Of a DNA stretch of 64,000 nucleotides, positions 18,157 to 27,496 are shown piece after piece; position 1 is the first letter of the stretch, and each line of letters starts with the position of its first letter. Source of the DNA: Marinobacter orientalis (GTDB lineage: Bacteria; Pseudomonadota; Gammaproteobacteria; Pseudomonadales; Oleiphilaceae). The DNA lies in the NCBI RefSeq assembly GCF_004792665.1, contig NZ_SRZX01000001.1, positions 992,001-1,056,000 of the forward strand. The letters are read 5' to 3'. The notes beneath the pieces were generated by a model that saw only the letters and a program-made list of their open reading frames with translations, made no database searches and had not been told where the DNA came from. The translations under genes and the position numbers were made by a program.

Positions 18157-19344
18157 ATGGACCTGAACTACACCCCCGAACAAGAGGCGTTCCGCGCCGA
18201 AGTTCGCCAGTTTCTAGACGAAAACCTGCCGGATGACATTCGCGAACGGGTGCAGAAACGACTGCGCCCGGACAAGGCGATGACCGAGCGCTGGCAGAAG
18301 ATTCTGTTTGATAAGGGCTGGGGCGCTTCCACCTGGCCGGAAGAATTTGGCGGGACCGGGTGGAGCCCGGTTGAGCAGATTATTTTCGAGGAAGAGTGCG
18401 CCCTCGCCGGTGCGCCCCGCCAGCTGGATTTCGGATTGCGTATGGTCGCGCCCGTAATCATGACATTCGGCAACGAAGCGCAGAAAAAACGTTTCCTGCC
18501 GGGCATTCTCAGTGGCGAGGACTGGTGGTGCCAGGGTTATTCCGAGCCGGGAGCAGGTTCGGACCTGGCGTCGCTGCGTACTTCGGCAAAACTCGAGGGC
18601 GATCACTATGTCGTCAACGGCCAGAAAACCTGGACTACGCTGGGCCAGCATGCCGACTGGATTTTCTGCCTGGTGCGGACCAGTAACGAAGGTAAGCCGC
18701 AGCAGGGGATTTCGTTCCTGCTGATTGACATGAATAGCCCTGGCATCGAGGTTCGGCCGATCATCATGCTGGACGGTGAGCATGAGATTAATGAGGTCTA
18801 TTTCGACAACGTGAAAGTGCCCGCCGGGAACCTCGTCGGCGAGGAAAATAAAGGCTGGACCTACGCCAAGTTCCTGCTCGGCCATGAGCGTACCGGCCTG
18901 GCCAATGTGGGGCAGTGGAAAGCCATGATGAAGCGGCTGAAGGAAGTGGCGCGACAGGAGCAGGATGGCCAGCGGCCGCTGATTGAGAACACCCGCTTCC
19001 GTGACCGGCTGGCACAGCTGGACGCCGAGCTGCGAGCCCTTGAGCTGACGGTATTGCGGGTTCTGACAGACAAACGTGGCCCGGGGCCGCAGGCGTCGAT
19101 TCTGAAAATCCGTGGCACGGAAATCGGCCAGCAACTGTTTGAAATGCTTATGGAGGCCGGCGGCCAGGATCCCATTGCCCATATTCCGGAAGCACTGGAG
19201 CTGGACTACAACGGCCCACGTGCGGGCTCAATGGAGGCGACACCCTCTGCCGGGGACTACTTCAACATGCGCAAGCTGTCGATCTTTGGCGGGTCCAACG
19301 AGATCCAGCGCAATATCATTTCCCAACTCGTGCTAGGTCTTTAA
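18157..19344 (+). CDS. Acyl-CoA dehydrogenase, PimC-like
   Basis: Flavoenzyme of 395 residues with the three-domain acyl-CoA dehydrogenase fold. WWCQGYSEPGAGSDLASLRT (near 123-142) is the FAD/substrate-binding signature, GQKTWTT follows near 157, and SIFGGSNEIQRNIISQLVLGL closes the protein in the normal way. Overall it resembles the large subunit of pimeloyl-CoA dehydrogenase (PimC) and related heteromeric dehydrogenases. AGAGGTGCAAC lies before the ATG, and the partner gene begins 9 bp after the stop. The pair likely forms one enzyme acting on a particular acyl-CoA (dicarboxylic, branched or steroid side-chain types are known for such heteromers); the substrate here is not shown by sequence. 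Confidence 0.88.
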   Translation: MDLNYTPEQEAFRAEVRQFLDENLPDDIRERVQKRLRPDKAMTERWQKILFDKGWGASTWPEEFGGTGWSPVEQIIFEEECALAGAPRQLDFGLRMVAPVIMTFGNEAQKKRFLPGILSGEDWWCQGYSEPGAGSDLASLRTSAKLEGDHYVVNGQKTWTTLGQHADWIFCLVRTSNEGKPQQGISFLLIDMNSPGIEVRPIIMLDGEHEINEVYFDNVKVPAGNLVGEENKGWTYAKFLLGHERTGLANVGQWKAMMKRLKEVARQEQDGQRPLIENTRFRDRLAQLDAELRALELTVLRVLTDKRGPGPQASILKIRGTEIGQQLFEMLMEAGGQDPIAHIPEALELDYNGPRAGSMEATPSAGDYFNMRKLSIFGGSNEIQRNIISQLVLGL

Positions 19345-19353
19345 GGAGGCGCT

Positions 19354-20493
19354 ATGAATTTTGATCTGAGCGAAGAACAGCAAATGCTGAACGATTCACT
19401 GCGCCGCTTCGTGACTAACGAATATAGCTTCGAAAAGCGCGGGGAGATAATCAGCTCCGGAACCGGCATTGACCGGGCCACCTGGTCGAACTTCGCCGAG
19501 ATGGGACTGCTTGGCTTCACCTTCCCGGAAGACTTTGACGGGCTGGGCGGCAACGCCGTCGACACTATGGTGGTGATGGAAAACTTTGGCCGCGGCCTGG
19601 TGGTGGAACCCTATCTGGCGACGGTGGTGCTGGCCGGCGGACTGATCCGGGATGCCGGTAACGATGCGCAGAAAGCCGATATCCTGCCGGGTATCGCCAG
19701 TGGCGAAAGGCTTCTGGCACTGGCTCACTACGAACCGGGCGCCCGCTACAACCTGAGCCATGTGCAGACTACCACCCGCAAGGACGGCCATCATTTCCGG
19801 ATCAGCGGCCATAAAACCGCTGTACTGCATGGCGGCCAGGCCAACCAGCTGGTCGTATCCGCACGCACCAGCGGCAGTGTGAACGATGAATCCGGACTGT
19901 CCCTGTTCCTGGTGGATCGTGACGCGAAAGGCGTCAAGGTGGACGACTTTGCCACCCATGATGGCCACCGCACTGCCGAGATCAGCCTCAGCAATGTCAC
20001 GGTCAGTGCCGACAACCTGATCGGCACCGCTGATGGCGCCTTCCCGGCCATCGAAAAAGCCGTGGATCTGGGCATTGCCGCCCTTTGTGCCGAAGCCGTC
20101 GGTGCCATGGAAGCCATGAACGCCGCCACGCTGGAATACATCAAGACCCGCAAGCAGTTCGGGGTGCCTATCGGCAAGTTCCAGGTGCTGCAGCACCGCA
20201 TGGCGGATATGTTTATCCAGACCGAACAGGCCAGAACCATGGCCATCCTGGCAGCCAGCGAAGCGGATTCCGATGACCGGGCCCAGCGCCGGGAAGCTGT
20301 CTCCATGGCCAAGACCCTGGTCGGACAGGCCGCGCGTTACGTGGGTCAGCAAGGGGTTCAGCTGCATGGCGGCATGGGCGTGACCGACGAGATGTTCGCT
20401 GCCCACCTGTTCAAGCGCCTGACCCTGATCAACCTTCTGTTCGGTGATGCCGATCACCACCTGGCGCAGGTCAGCGACGGACTGCTGGTTTAG
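19354..20493 (+). CDS. Acyl-CoA dehydrogenase, PimD-like partner
   Basis: Acyl-CoA dehydrogenase homologue of 379 residues, divergent from the preceding one. The N-terminal helical domain (MNFDLSEEQQMLNDSLRRFV) and the C-terminal QGVQLHGGMGVTDEM are normal, but the usual T-EPxAGSD flavin motif is replaced by ALAHYEPGARYNLSHVQTTT near 128-147. Such loss is characteristic of the PimD-type subunit of alpha2beta2 dehydrogenases, where one subunit binds little or no FAD. AAGGAGGCGCT lies right before the ATG. It is the last gene of the beta-oxidation block; its stop is 4 bp from the end of the convergent dehydratase gene. Confidence 0.85.
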   Translation: MNFDLSEEQQMLNDSLRRFVTNEYSFEKRGEIISSGTGIDRATWSNFAEMGLLGFTFPEDFDGLGGNAVDTMVVMENFGRGLVVEPYLATVVLAGGLIRDAGNDAQKADILPGIASGERLLALAHYEPGARYNLSHVQTTTRKDGHHFRISGHKTAVLHGGQANQLVVSARTSGSVNDESGLSLFLVDRDAKGVKVDDFATHDGHRTAEISLSNVTVSADNLIGTADGAFPAIEKAVDLGIAALCAEAVGAMEAMNAATLEYIKTRKQFGVPIGKFQVLQHRMADMFIQTEQARTMAILAASEADSDDRAQRREAVSMAKTLVGQAARYVGQQGVQLHGGMGVTDEMFAAHLFKRLTLINLLFGDADHHLAQVSDGLLV

Positions 20494-20497
20494 ACGG

Positions 20498-21463
20498 TCA
20501 AAGGCACAGACTGACCTGCTCCGGGTCCAGATTGCCGCCGGTAATGATCAGAACCGTGGCCCTGTCCGGAGCAGGCGGAACCCGGTTTTCCAGTAACGCT
20601 GCCAGACCAACGGCGGCGCCCGGCTCCACATAGAGCCTGGCCTCGGTCAGCAATTGCCGGGTAGCGTCGCGGATGCCGGCTTCGGTGACCGTGACAATCC
20701 GGTCTACCACCTGGCGGGAGGCGGCATAGGTGCAGTCACCCACCACCACCGGTGCCAGGCTGGCCGCCCAGGTATCCACCGAGTCCAGGCTGGCGCTGGC
20801 ATCCTGATGTTGCCAGGCATTCAACATGGTGGCGGCTCCCTCCGGCTCAACGCCGATCAGCTCGACCTGCGGCCGCTGCGCCTTGATCGCCAGCCCCAGC
20901 CCGGAAATCAAACCGCCACCGCCAATGGGACACAACACCCGATCCAGCTCCGGTTTTTGACGCAGCAATTCCAGGCCAACGGTGCCCTGCCCGGCCATGA
21001 TGCGGACATCATTATAGGGGTGAACCAGGGTCAGCCCTTCCTCATCCCGCAGTTCATGGCACAGGGCCACTGCCTGCTGGATACTGCCGTGAACAATCAC
21101 CTCAGCGCCCAGCGCACGGGTACGGTGAATCTTCAGCGGGCTGGAACCTTCGGGCATCACCACCGTGAGCGGGACATCCTGCATCGCCGCCGCCCAAGCC
21201 AGGGCGATGGCATGGTTACCGGCGGATACCGTTACCAGGCCGGCTCTGAGTTCCTCCGCGCTGGCGGTCAGCAGCCAGTTCAATGCCCCTCGGGCCTTGA
21301 AGCTGCCGGTGCGCTGAAGGCTCTCGCACTTCAACCCGAGCGGCTGGCCCATGGCGGCATCCAGGTCAGGCACCTGCAACAGCGGGGTTTCACCGAGTTG
21401 CGGCCTGATGCGCTGCTCCGCCTCGCGAATCCTCGATTCATCAGGCAGGATTGGATTGCTCAT
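20498..21463 (-). CDS. Threonine/serine dehydratase-like PLP enzyme
   Basis: Fold-type II PLP enzyme of 321 residues, the size of catabolic threonine dehydratase or serine racemase without a regulatory ACT domain. The PLP lysine lies in RTGSFKARGALNW (near 52-64), the phosphate loop is GGGGLISGLGLAI near 180, and SAGNHAIALAWAA near 80 is the asparagine loop. It probably deaminates threonine or serine to the 2-oxo acid; other hydroxy-amino acids are possible. ATG 21463 has GGGGAG seven bases upstream and is chosen over the in-frame codon at 21493. It is divergent from pntA across 207 bp, with no other amino-acid gene adjacent. Confidence 0.85.
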   Translation of the reverse strand: MSNPILPDESRIREAEQRIRPQLGETPLLQVPDLDAAMGQPLGLKCESLQRTGSFKARGALNWLLTASAEELRAGLVTVSAGNHAIALAWAAAMQDVPLTVVMPEGSSPLKIHRTRALGAEVIVHGSIQQAVALCHELRDEEGLTLVHPYNDVRIMAGQGTVGLELLRQKPELDRVLCPIGGGGLISGLGLAIKAQRPQVELIGVEPEGAATMLNAWQHQDASASLDSVDTWAASLAPVVVGDCTYAASRQVVDRIVTVTEAGIRDATRQLLTEARLYVEPGAAVGLAALLENRVPPAPDRATVLIITGGNLDPEQVSLCL

Positions 21464-21670
21464 GGTTCGCTCCCCTGTTTTTGTCTTGATCAAACCATGA
21501 CGCGATCAGTGCTGACTATCAAGTCGCCGCTCTGCCACGCGCAAAATCACATCCTCAAATCAGTCCACACTTCCGTTTTCTGCCATGCCGCGGGCAGATC
21601 TGGCAACTTGCACTAGTATGTACATATCCAGAGACGTGTTTCATCGGGCAACCCGGAGGACGTATCAACA

Positions 21671-23248
21671 ATGAAAATCGGTATCCCCAGAGAAATATTC
21701 AAGGATGAGCGACGGGTAGCAGCCACACCCCCGTCTGTTCACAAACTCATTGGCCTTGGCTACGAGGTAGTCGTTGAAGGCAGCGCCGGCGAGGCCGCGA
21801 ACTACTCGGATGAAGCCTATGAAAAAGTGGGGGCGAGCATCGCGGCCGATACCACATCGCTGTGGCAGAATGCGGACTTCATCCTGAAAGTCCGTGCACC
21901 CATGGAAAATCCTGCCCTTGGCAAACACGAAGTGGATCTGATGAAGGAAGGGGCGTTTCTGGTCAGCTATATCTGGCCGGCGCAGAACCCCGAACTGCTT
22001 GAAAAGCTGGCCTCAAAGAAGATTACCTCGTTCGCCATCGACAGCCTTCCGCGCATCAGCCGTGCCCAGAAGATGGATGCTCTCAGTGCCATGGCCAACA
22101 TTGCCGGCTATCGGGCGGTGATTGAGGCGGCCAACAATTTCGGGCGCTTCTTTACCGGGCAGGTGACAGCGGCAGGCAAGGTGCCGCCAGCGAAGGTCAT
22201 GGTGATCGGTGCCGGCGTGGCAGGCCTTGCTGCGATTGGTGCGGCCAACAGTATGGGCGCCATCGTGCGGGCCTTTGATACCCGGCTGGAAGTAAAGGAA
22301 CAGGTCGAAAGCATGGGCGCCGAGTTTCTGGAACTGGATTTCGGCGACGAGGAAGGCAGCGGCAGTGGCGGCTACGCCAAGCAGATGAGCGATGAGTTCA
22401 TCAAGGCCGAGATGGCACTGTTTGCGGAGCAGGCGGAAGAGGTGGATATCATCATCACCACCGCGCTGATTCCCGGCAGGCCCGCTCCGAAACTGATCAC
22501 TGCCGATATGGTGAAATCCATGAAGCCGGGTAGCGTGATAGTCGACCTGGCCTCGGAACGCGGCGGCAACTGCGAGCTGACCGAGCCCGGCAAGGTAGCG
22601 CATCACCATGGCGTGACGCTGATCGGCTATACCGATCTTCCCAGCCGTATGGCCAAGGTGGCCAGCGATCTCTACGCCACCAATCTGGTGCACCTGCTCA
22701 CCGAGTTGACTCCGGAGAAGGACGGCAAGCCCCAGGTGAACATGGAAGACGATGTCATCCGCGGCCTGACGGTAGTGCGGGAGGCCGAGGTTACCTGGCC
22801 GCCACCACAGCCGGAAGCACCGGTCAGCCCGAAACCGGCGCCGGGCACAGAGGAACCGTCCGCCGCCGACAAAGCCGCTGCCAAGAAGGACGCCGATCGT
22901 CGAAGCCTGATTGGCAAAGGCGCTCTGCTGGTGGTGACGGCGCTGGCGCTCTATGGGGTTGGCGCCCACGCGCCGGAAAGCTTCCTGCAACACTTTACGG
23001 TGTTTGTACTGGCCTGCTTTATCGGCTGGCAGGTGATCTGGAACGTGACACCGTCGCTGCACACTCCGCTGATGAGCGTGACCAATGCCATCAGCGGCAT
23101 CATTGTGATCGGTGCCATTCTGCATCTGGCCCAGGCGGAGAATATCGCCGTCGGCATTATGGCTTTTGTCGCGGTGCTGATTGCCAGCATCAACGTAGGG
23201 GGCGGCTTCCGGGTCACCCATCGCATGCTCAAAATGTTCCGCAAGTAG
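21671..23248 (+). CDS. pntA: Proton-translocating transhydrogenase alpha subunit
   Basis: Subunit alpha of 525 residues of the membrane NAD(P) transhydrogenase, which uses the proton gradient to drive NADH + NADP+ to NAD+ + NADPH. The NAD-binding domain I opens [20 protein letters not shown] and has [22 protein letters not shown] near 176-197. A Pro/Glu/Ala-rich linker (about 378-410) leads to four C-terminal membrane helices. It is therefore the full-length E. coli type alpha chain, not the split alpha1/alpha2 form common in alpha-proteobacteria. CGGAGGACG is well placed before the ATG. pntB follows after 12 bp. Confidence 0.95.
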   Translation: MKIGIPREIFKDERRVAATPPSVHKLIGLGYEVVVEGSAGEAANYSDEAYEKVGASIAADTTSLWQNADFILKVRAPMENPALGKHEVDLMKEGAFLVSYIWPAQNPELLEKLASKKITSFAIDSLPRISRAQKMDALSAMANIAGYRAVIEAANNFGRFFTGQVTAAGKVPPAKVMVIGAGVAGLAAIGAANSMGAIVRAFDTRLEVKEQVESMGAEFLELDFGDEEGSGSGGYAKQMSDEFIKAEMALFAEQAEEVDIIITTALIPGRPAPKLITADMVKSMKPGSVIVDLASERGGNCELTEPGKVAHHHGVTLIGYTDLPSRMAKVASDLYATNLVHLLTELTPEKDGKPQVNMEDDVIRGLTVVREAEVTWPPPQPEAPVSPKPAPGTEEPSAADKAAAKKDADRRSLIGKGALLVVTALALYGVGAHAPESFLQHFTVFVLACFIGWQVIWNVTPSLHTPLMSVTNAISGIIVIGAILHLAQAENIAVGIMAFVAVLIASINVGGGFRVTHRMLKMFRK

Positions 23249-23260
23249 GAGGCGCCCGAT

Positions 23261-24655
23261 ATGAGCACAGGATTGGTGAGCGTGGCCTATGTGGTCGCAA
23301 GTATCTGTTTTATCCTCAGCCTGGGCGGCCTCAGCCACCAGGAATCGGCACGGCGCGGTAACCTTTATGGGGTGGCCGGCATCATCATCGCAGTGGGAGC
23401 GACTCTCGCCAGCGTTGGTGATGGCGGTATTACCGCCATTGTGATCGCGGTACTGGTCGGTGCCGGTATTGGTATTCCCATCGCCAACAAGGTGGAAATG
23501 ACCCAGATGCCCCAGCTGGTCGCCCTGCTGCACAGTTTTGTGGGTCTGGCAGCGGTGCTGGTGGGCTTCTCCGGTTATATCGAGCCGCTGATCGCCACCA
23601 CCGGCGCTGAACATACCATCAAACTGGTGGAAGTGTTCGTGGGCATCTTTATCGGCGCGGTGACCTTCACCGGGTCGCTGGTCGCCTGCGGCAAGCTGGA
23701 TGGCCGCATCGACAGCAAGGCCCTTACCCTGCCCGGCCGCCACCTGATGAACCTGGTGGCGGTCATCGCCTGTGTCCTGTTGGGTGCCTGGTTCCTGGGC
23801 ACCGACAGCATGGCAATGGGGATCATCGCCCTGGTTATCATGACGGTCATCGCCTCGGTGCTCGGCATCCATCTGATCATGGCCATTGGCGGTGCCGACA
23901 TGCCGGTGGTGGTGTCCATGCTCAACAGCTATTCCGGGTGGGCGGCCGCCTCCATCGGTTTCATGCTGGGCAACGACCTGCTGATTGTCGTCGGTGCGCT
24001 GGTGGGCAGCAGCGGTGCCATCCTCAGTTACATCATGTGCAAGGCCATGAACCGTTCGTTCATCAGCGTGATTCTTGGCGGCTTCGGCCAGACCACCAGC
24101 AGCGCCAGCGCCACCGATTCTGACCAGACGGTGTACGAATCCAGCGTGGATGATGTCTGCGAGGAACTGCGCAATGCCGATTCGGTGATCATTGTGCCGG
24201 GCTATGGCATGGCGGTGGCCCAGGCCCAGAACGGCGTCAGCGATATGACGAAGATACTGCGGGAGCGGGGTGTAAATGTGCGTTTTGGCATCCATCCCGT
24301 GGCCGGCCGCCTGCCCGGCCACATGAACGTGCTGCTGGCGGAAGCCCATGTGCCCTACGACATCGTGCTGGAAATGGACGAGATCAACGCCGATTTTCCG
24401 GAAACCGATGTGGTGCTGGTGATTGGCGCCAATGACACGGTGAACCCCGCAGCCGCCGAAGATCCGGGCAGCCCCATTGCCGGCATGCCGGTACTGGAGG
24501 TATGGAAAGCCCGGCAGGTGGTCGTCCTCAAACGGGGCATGGCCACCGGTTATTCCGGTGTCGAGAACCCGCTGTTCTTCAAGGACAATACCCGCATGCT
24601 GTTTGGTGACGCCAAGGAAAGCATCGATAAGCTGGTAGGGGGTTTACGGGCCTGA
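23261..24655 (+). CDS. pntB: Proton-translocating transhydrogenase beta subunit
   Basis: Subunit beta of 464 residues. About nine membrane helices fill residues 1-265, and the NADP-binding domain III follows with [20 protein letters not shown] near 307-326 and [29 protein letters not shown] near 385, both diagnostic. With pntA it forms the complete enzyme that supplies NADPH, a useful role in a cell that burns fatty acids and makes lipids. The AGGAGGC before the ATG overlaps the pntA stop region, indicating one transcript. The stop is 4 bp from the end of the convergent patatin gene. Confidence 0.95.
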   Translation: MSTGLVSVAYVVASICFILSLGGLSHQESARRGNLYGVAGIIIAVGATLASVGDGGITAIVIAVLVGAGIGIPIANKVEMTQMPQLVALLHSFVGLAAVLVGFSGYIEPLIATTGAEHTIKLVEVFVGIFIGAVTFTGSLVACGKLDGRIDSKALTLPGRHLMNLVAVIACVLLGAWFLGTDSMAMGIIALVIMTVIASVLGIHLIMAIGGADMPVVVSMLNSYSGWAAASIGFMLGNDLLIVVGALVGSSGAILSYIMCKAMNRSFISVILGGFGQTTSSASATDSDQTVYESSVDDVCEELRNADSVIIVPGYGMAVAQAQNGVSDMTKILRERGVNVRFGIHPVAGRLPGHMNVLLAEAHVPYDIVLEMDEINADFPETDVVLVIGANDTVNPAAAEDPGSPIAGMPVLEVWKARQVVVLKRGMATGYSGVENPLFFKDNTRMLFGDAKESIDKLVGGLRA

Positions 24656-24659
24656 TCAC

Positions 24660-25790
24660 TCAGGCCTCCCTGGAGAAGAACCTCTCAATCTGCCGGGCGT
24701 GGCTCTGGCCATCCCGGTAGCCCAGTTCGATCAGGCCACGGCAGAAACGTTTTTCGAACAGCAGGAAGCTGGCGAGGTTGGCACTGGAAAATGGCGCGGA
24801 TTCCGACGCGCCAGTGAGCCGTCGCAACACCAGCGGCATGGCATCCACATACTTCATGGCCAGCTCATTGATGGGCTCGGACGGGGAGATTTCGAGGATG
24901 TCCACCGGGCTGAGGTCGATCCCGGATTTCTGCAGCCGCTCTTCCGGTATCAGTTCCAGTAACTGGTTAATCAGCCGCAGACGGTCGATGTCGTAGTCCA
25001 TGGTATCCAGGAACATGCCGTTAAACACATGCGCCAGCACCTGGGTCAGCGTTGGCATACCGGGCTGGTCCGGGCGCTGGGGCGGGCACATGGCGTTGGC
25101 ACTGACACCAATCACCAGCACCTTGCGTGCGCCCAACCGGAGCGCAGGGCTTATGTGAGCCATCTGGCGGGTAATGCCGTCACCAAAATATTCGTGGTTG
25201 ATTTTCACCGGTGCAAACAGGGTGGGAATGGCTGCAGAAGCCATGATGTGATCCAGTCCCAGTTCAGTGCGCCTGCCACCACGCTGACCCACCGACCAGT
25301 CGTCAAGCCCTTCGGCCCCCTCAAAGAAACAGACATTCTGGCCCGTGGCATAACCGCAGGCATTCAGGCCCACCGCATCGATATCGCCCTCCTGGATCGT
25401 CTTGCGGATGCTCTGAAGGTCGATCTCCTGCTCCAGTAACTTCCGTAACGGTGAGTTATCCAGGAAAGATGCCGGCCCGCTCCCGGTCGGGCGGCTGATG
25501 GTCTTGCGGGCGATACTGCTGAAACTGCGCATCAGGCTGATGGTATCGGCCCTGAACACCCGATCCATGCTCAGCTCGGACCAGACCTTCTCCAGATGGT
25601 CTATGTTGTGGCGGAACAGCCCGCGATTACCAGCCACCGCCATGGCGTTGATGGCACCTGAGGAGGTACCGACTATGACATCAAACGGATGGCTCCAGTC
25701 CGGATACATATCAGCGATGGCTCGCAGCACACCTACCTGGTAGGCCGCTCTCGCCCCACCGCCCGTAAGAATTACACCGATCTTTGCCAT
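24660..25790 (-). CDS. Patatin-like phospholipase
   Basis: Lipid acyl hydrolase of 376 residues with the patatin Ser-Asp dyad. The oxyanion loop GGGARAAYQVG starts at residue 10, the nucleophile is S44 in GTSSG, and the catalytic aspartate is D204 in FGDGIT. There is no signal peptide or obvious membrane helix, so a cytoplasmic or peripheral membrane site is expected, acting on phospholipids or neutral lipids. The start ATG 25790 has only a weak GGAAA upstream. The next gene upstream on the same strand starts 31 bp away, so the two may share a transcript. Residues 315-340 carry the C-terminal part common to bacterial homologues of this size. Confidence 0.87.
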   Translation of the reverse strand: MAKIGVILTGGGARAAYQVGVLRAIADMYPDWSHPFDVIVGTSSGAINAMAVAGNRGLFRHNIDHLEKVWSELSMDRVFRADTISLMRSFSSIARKTISRPTGSGPASFLDNSPLRKLLEQEIDLQSIRKTIQEGDIDAVGLNACGYATGQNVCFFEGAEGLDDWSVGQRGGRRTELGLDHIMASAAIPTLFAPVKINHEYFGDGITRQMAHISPALRLGARKVLVIGVSANAMCPPQRPDQPGMPTLTQVLAHVFNGMFLDTMDYDIDRLRLINQLLELIPEERLQKSGIDLSPVDILEISPSEPINELAMKYVDAMPLVLRRLTGASESAPFSSANLASFLLFEKRFCRGLIELGYRDGQSHARQIERFFSREA

Positions 25791-25821
25791 GGCTGGTTTC
25801 CGCAGTAGGCAGCGCCCGGCA

Positions 25822-26364
25822 TCACGCCCGCTTTATTTTGCGCTGGCGCCTGCTGGCAAACGGATTGTTGAAGCTGGAATCCTGCCCCTGTAATTCTGCT
25901 TCGGGGTGGTTCTTCGTCATCAGTTCCTTGACCTTGGGAACGTGTTTTTTGGGCGCATCCACCATAATCAGGTACTTGCCTGCCTCAATATCATCGTGAA
26001 AGGGCTCAATGCGGTAGTTTTCACCCTGAATACCCCCGAAGCCACCGATCCAGCCCCCGGCAATAACCACAAAGATGAACAGGGCTATCCAGGCAGCAGC
26101 CGGCATCTGCAGAATGTTCAGCAGTGCCAGCGGAAGTATGAAAGCAAGGGCCAGGATAAATCCGATAAGGGCACCACGTTCCACGTATCGGGGGAGGTCT
26201 GTACGATCGACAATGGAAGCTGTGTGAAGCTGGTGTGTATAGAGCCCGGCCTCATCCTTGCTGACAATATGGAAGCGCCAGTCGGTGACGCCATGCTCAT
26301 GCAGGTCGTCGGAGATTTCCTTTGCGCTGTCAATCGAAGAGACCAGATAAAACAAACGTATCAT
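25822..26364 (-). CDS. Small two-helix membrane protein, unknown function
   Basis: Protein of 180 residues. An N-terminal soluble segment (MIRLFYLVSSIDSAKEISDD and following) resembles the cytosolic head of a family of small proteins annotated as membrane proteins with a DUF domain; two membrane helices lie at about 82-102 and 106-130, separated by the short AAAWIALF turn, and the second contains GGWIGGFGG. The C-terminal part is charged and ends in a basic tail (ASRRQRKIKRA). AGGGAG eight bases before ATG 26364 decides this start over an upstream in-frame codon at 26418. I can assign no biochemical role. Confidence 0.7.
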   Translation of the reverse strand: MIRLFYLVSSIDSAKEISDDLHEHGVTDWRFHIVSKDEAGLYTHQLHTASIVDRTDLPRYVERGALIGFILALAFILPLALLNILQMPAAAWIALFIFVVIAGGWIGGFGGIQGENYRIEPFHDDIEAGKYLIMVDAPKKHVPKVKELMTKNHPEAELQGQDSSFNNPFASRRQRKIKRA

Positions 26365-26441
26365 GGTGTTTCTCCCTTCAGTCGCCAATCGATTACGATT
26401 AGGCGTTGTTATTATCACACCCTAGTTCAAAATCTCCGGTT

Positions 26442-27029
26442 TTACGCAATCCGGACCAACATCACCGGACCCGCAAGCGCGATTGTCCATGCGAACAAGG
26501 CAAGAAAGCCGTCCCTGGATATCATCGCAAGGCCGAACATCATCAGGGCCAGGCCGGCAATACTGGAGCTGAATGGCACAAGCTCGGTTGCCGGCATAAC
26601 TACCCCAATGATCATACATGCCAGCGTCATCACATAGAGCCCGAACCCCTTGACCAGAAAGACCAGTCGCGGGCGTATCAGACGGTCAATATGCCGGGCG
26701 GGCAGGCGTAGCATCTCCAGACCCTGTACAAGCTTGTCGCGGGGTATCTGCCGCTGAACCAGAAAGTCTGGCAGCCAGAAGTGTTTCCGACCAATGAGGA
26801 CCTGCCCCAGCGTCAACAGGGTGAGCATACCCATCAGCGTCGGCATCCCTGGCACACCGCTCAGGGGTGTTACCAGAATCAGTCCCACCATGAGCACAAT
26901 CGGGCCAAACGTCCGGCGTCCCACTGAATCCATCATTTCTCCAATGGAAACGTGAGACCGATCGGTGGACCCGGCTTCTATCCGGTCCAGCAGCTCTTCA
27001 ATATCAGCCGGCTCACGGTGATTATCCAT
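26442..27029 (-). CDS. ExoD-family membrane protein
   Basis: Membrane protein of 195 residues. The pattern MMDSVGRRTFGPIVLMVGLI, then TPLSGVPGMPTLMGMLTLLT, and LPARHIDRLIRPRL matches the exopolysaccharide-synthesis ExoD family, named after a Sinorhizobium gene that affects exopolysaccharide and alkali tolerance. About four or five membrane helices are present. No polysaccharide genes are nearby, so the role in this organism is open. GGAG lies nine bases before ATG 27029; a GTG two codons upstream is the alternative. The 77-bp gap to the small membrane-protein gene downstream and the 27-bp gap to the lipoprotein gene are compatible with readthrough. Confidence 0.8.
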   Translation of the reverse strand: MDNHREPADIEELLDRIEAGSTDRSHVSIGEMMDSVGRRTFGPIVLMVGLILVTPLSGVPGMPTLMGMLTLLTLGQVLIGRKHFWLPDFLVQRQIPRDKLVQGLEMLRLPARHIDRLIRPRLVFLVKGFGLYVMTLACMIIGVVMPATELVPFSSSIAGLALMMFGLAMISRDGFLALFAWTIALAGPVMLVRIA

Positions 27030-27056
27030 AGCCACTGTCTCCGGATAGTCCGCGTT

Positions 27057-27368
27057 TTATTCGGTCGTGTTATACACGTAGGAGGACACGGTTCCGTCCT
27101 GATTGAAGCGCACTACCAGGTCAGTGGTTTCAGCATCACCAAAGGCGGACCAGCGGTACTTGCCGTAAGTCCAGGTACGCTTGCCGTCTTCAACACCGGT
27201 GCGCCAGGGCTCGCCAAACATTTCCTGAATCTCCGCTCGGGTGGTTTCCCCGATCTCGATCTGGTCCACATTGTGGGTGGCGAAGTCCTCACCGACAGTG
27301 GCGCAGCCTGCGACGACGACTGACAAGACAAACAGGGTAATGGTAAAAAATGACTTAACAGCGCTCAT
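27057..27368 (-). CDS. Small BamE-like lipoprotein
   Basis: Lipoprotein of 103 residues with a signal sequence ending in the lipobox VVAGC; the lipidated cysteine is residue 22. The mature part, QIEIGETTRAEIQEMFGEPWRTG followed by WTYGKYRW, has the layout of the SmpA/OmlA (BamE) fold: a helix carrying a G-x-T-x-x-x-(I/V) pattern, a GEP loop, and two or three strands. It is shorter than E. coli BamE and likely a paralogue of that fold rather than the Bam subunit itself. Outer-membrane or periplasmic anchoring is inferred from the lipobox. Confidence 0.75.
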   Translation of the reverse strand: MSAVKSFFTITLFVLSVVVAGCATVGEDFATHNVDQIEIGETTRAEIQEMFGEPWRTGVEDGKRTWTYGKYRWSAFGDAETTDLVVRFNQDGTVSSYVYNTTE

Positions 27369-27448
27369 GGCGTATCCCTTCTATTGTAAATCAGACCATC
27401 AATCATACGGGTTTCAGGCGAAGATTAAATTAAAGCACGGACAGACAC

Positions 27449-27475
27449 AAAAAGCCCCGGTGGCTGGCCGGGGCT
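27449..27475 (-). terminator. Rho-independent terminator of the OYE gene
   Basis: On the minus strand AGCCCCGG, a 7-nt loop and CCGGGGCT are followed by TTTTT. It lies 22-48 bp after the stop of the flavin oxidoreductase gene and before the lipoprotein gene. Confidence 0.9.
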
Positions 27476-27496
27476 CATCATCAACGCATTGTGAAC

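Noticed and set aside
22013..24349. A 778-codon open frame antisense to pntA and pntB
   Set aside because: It is rich in His, Gln and Gly, has no domain, and is a by-product of the GC-rich codon bias of the real pntAB genes on the other strand.
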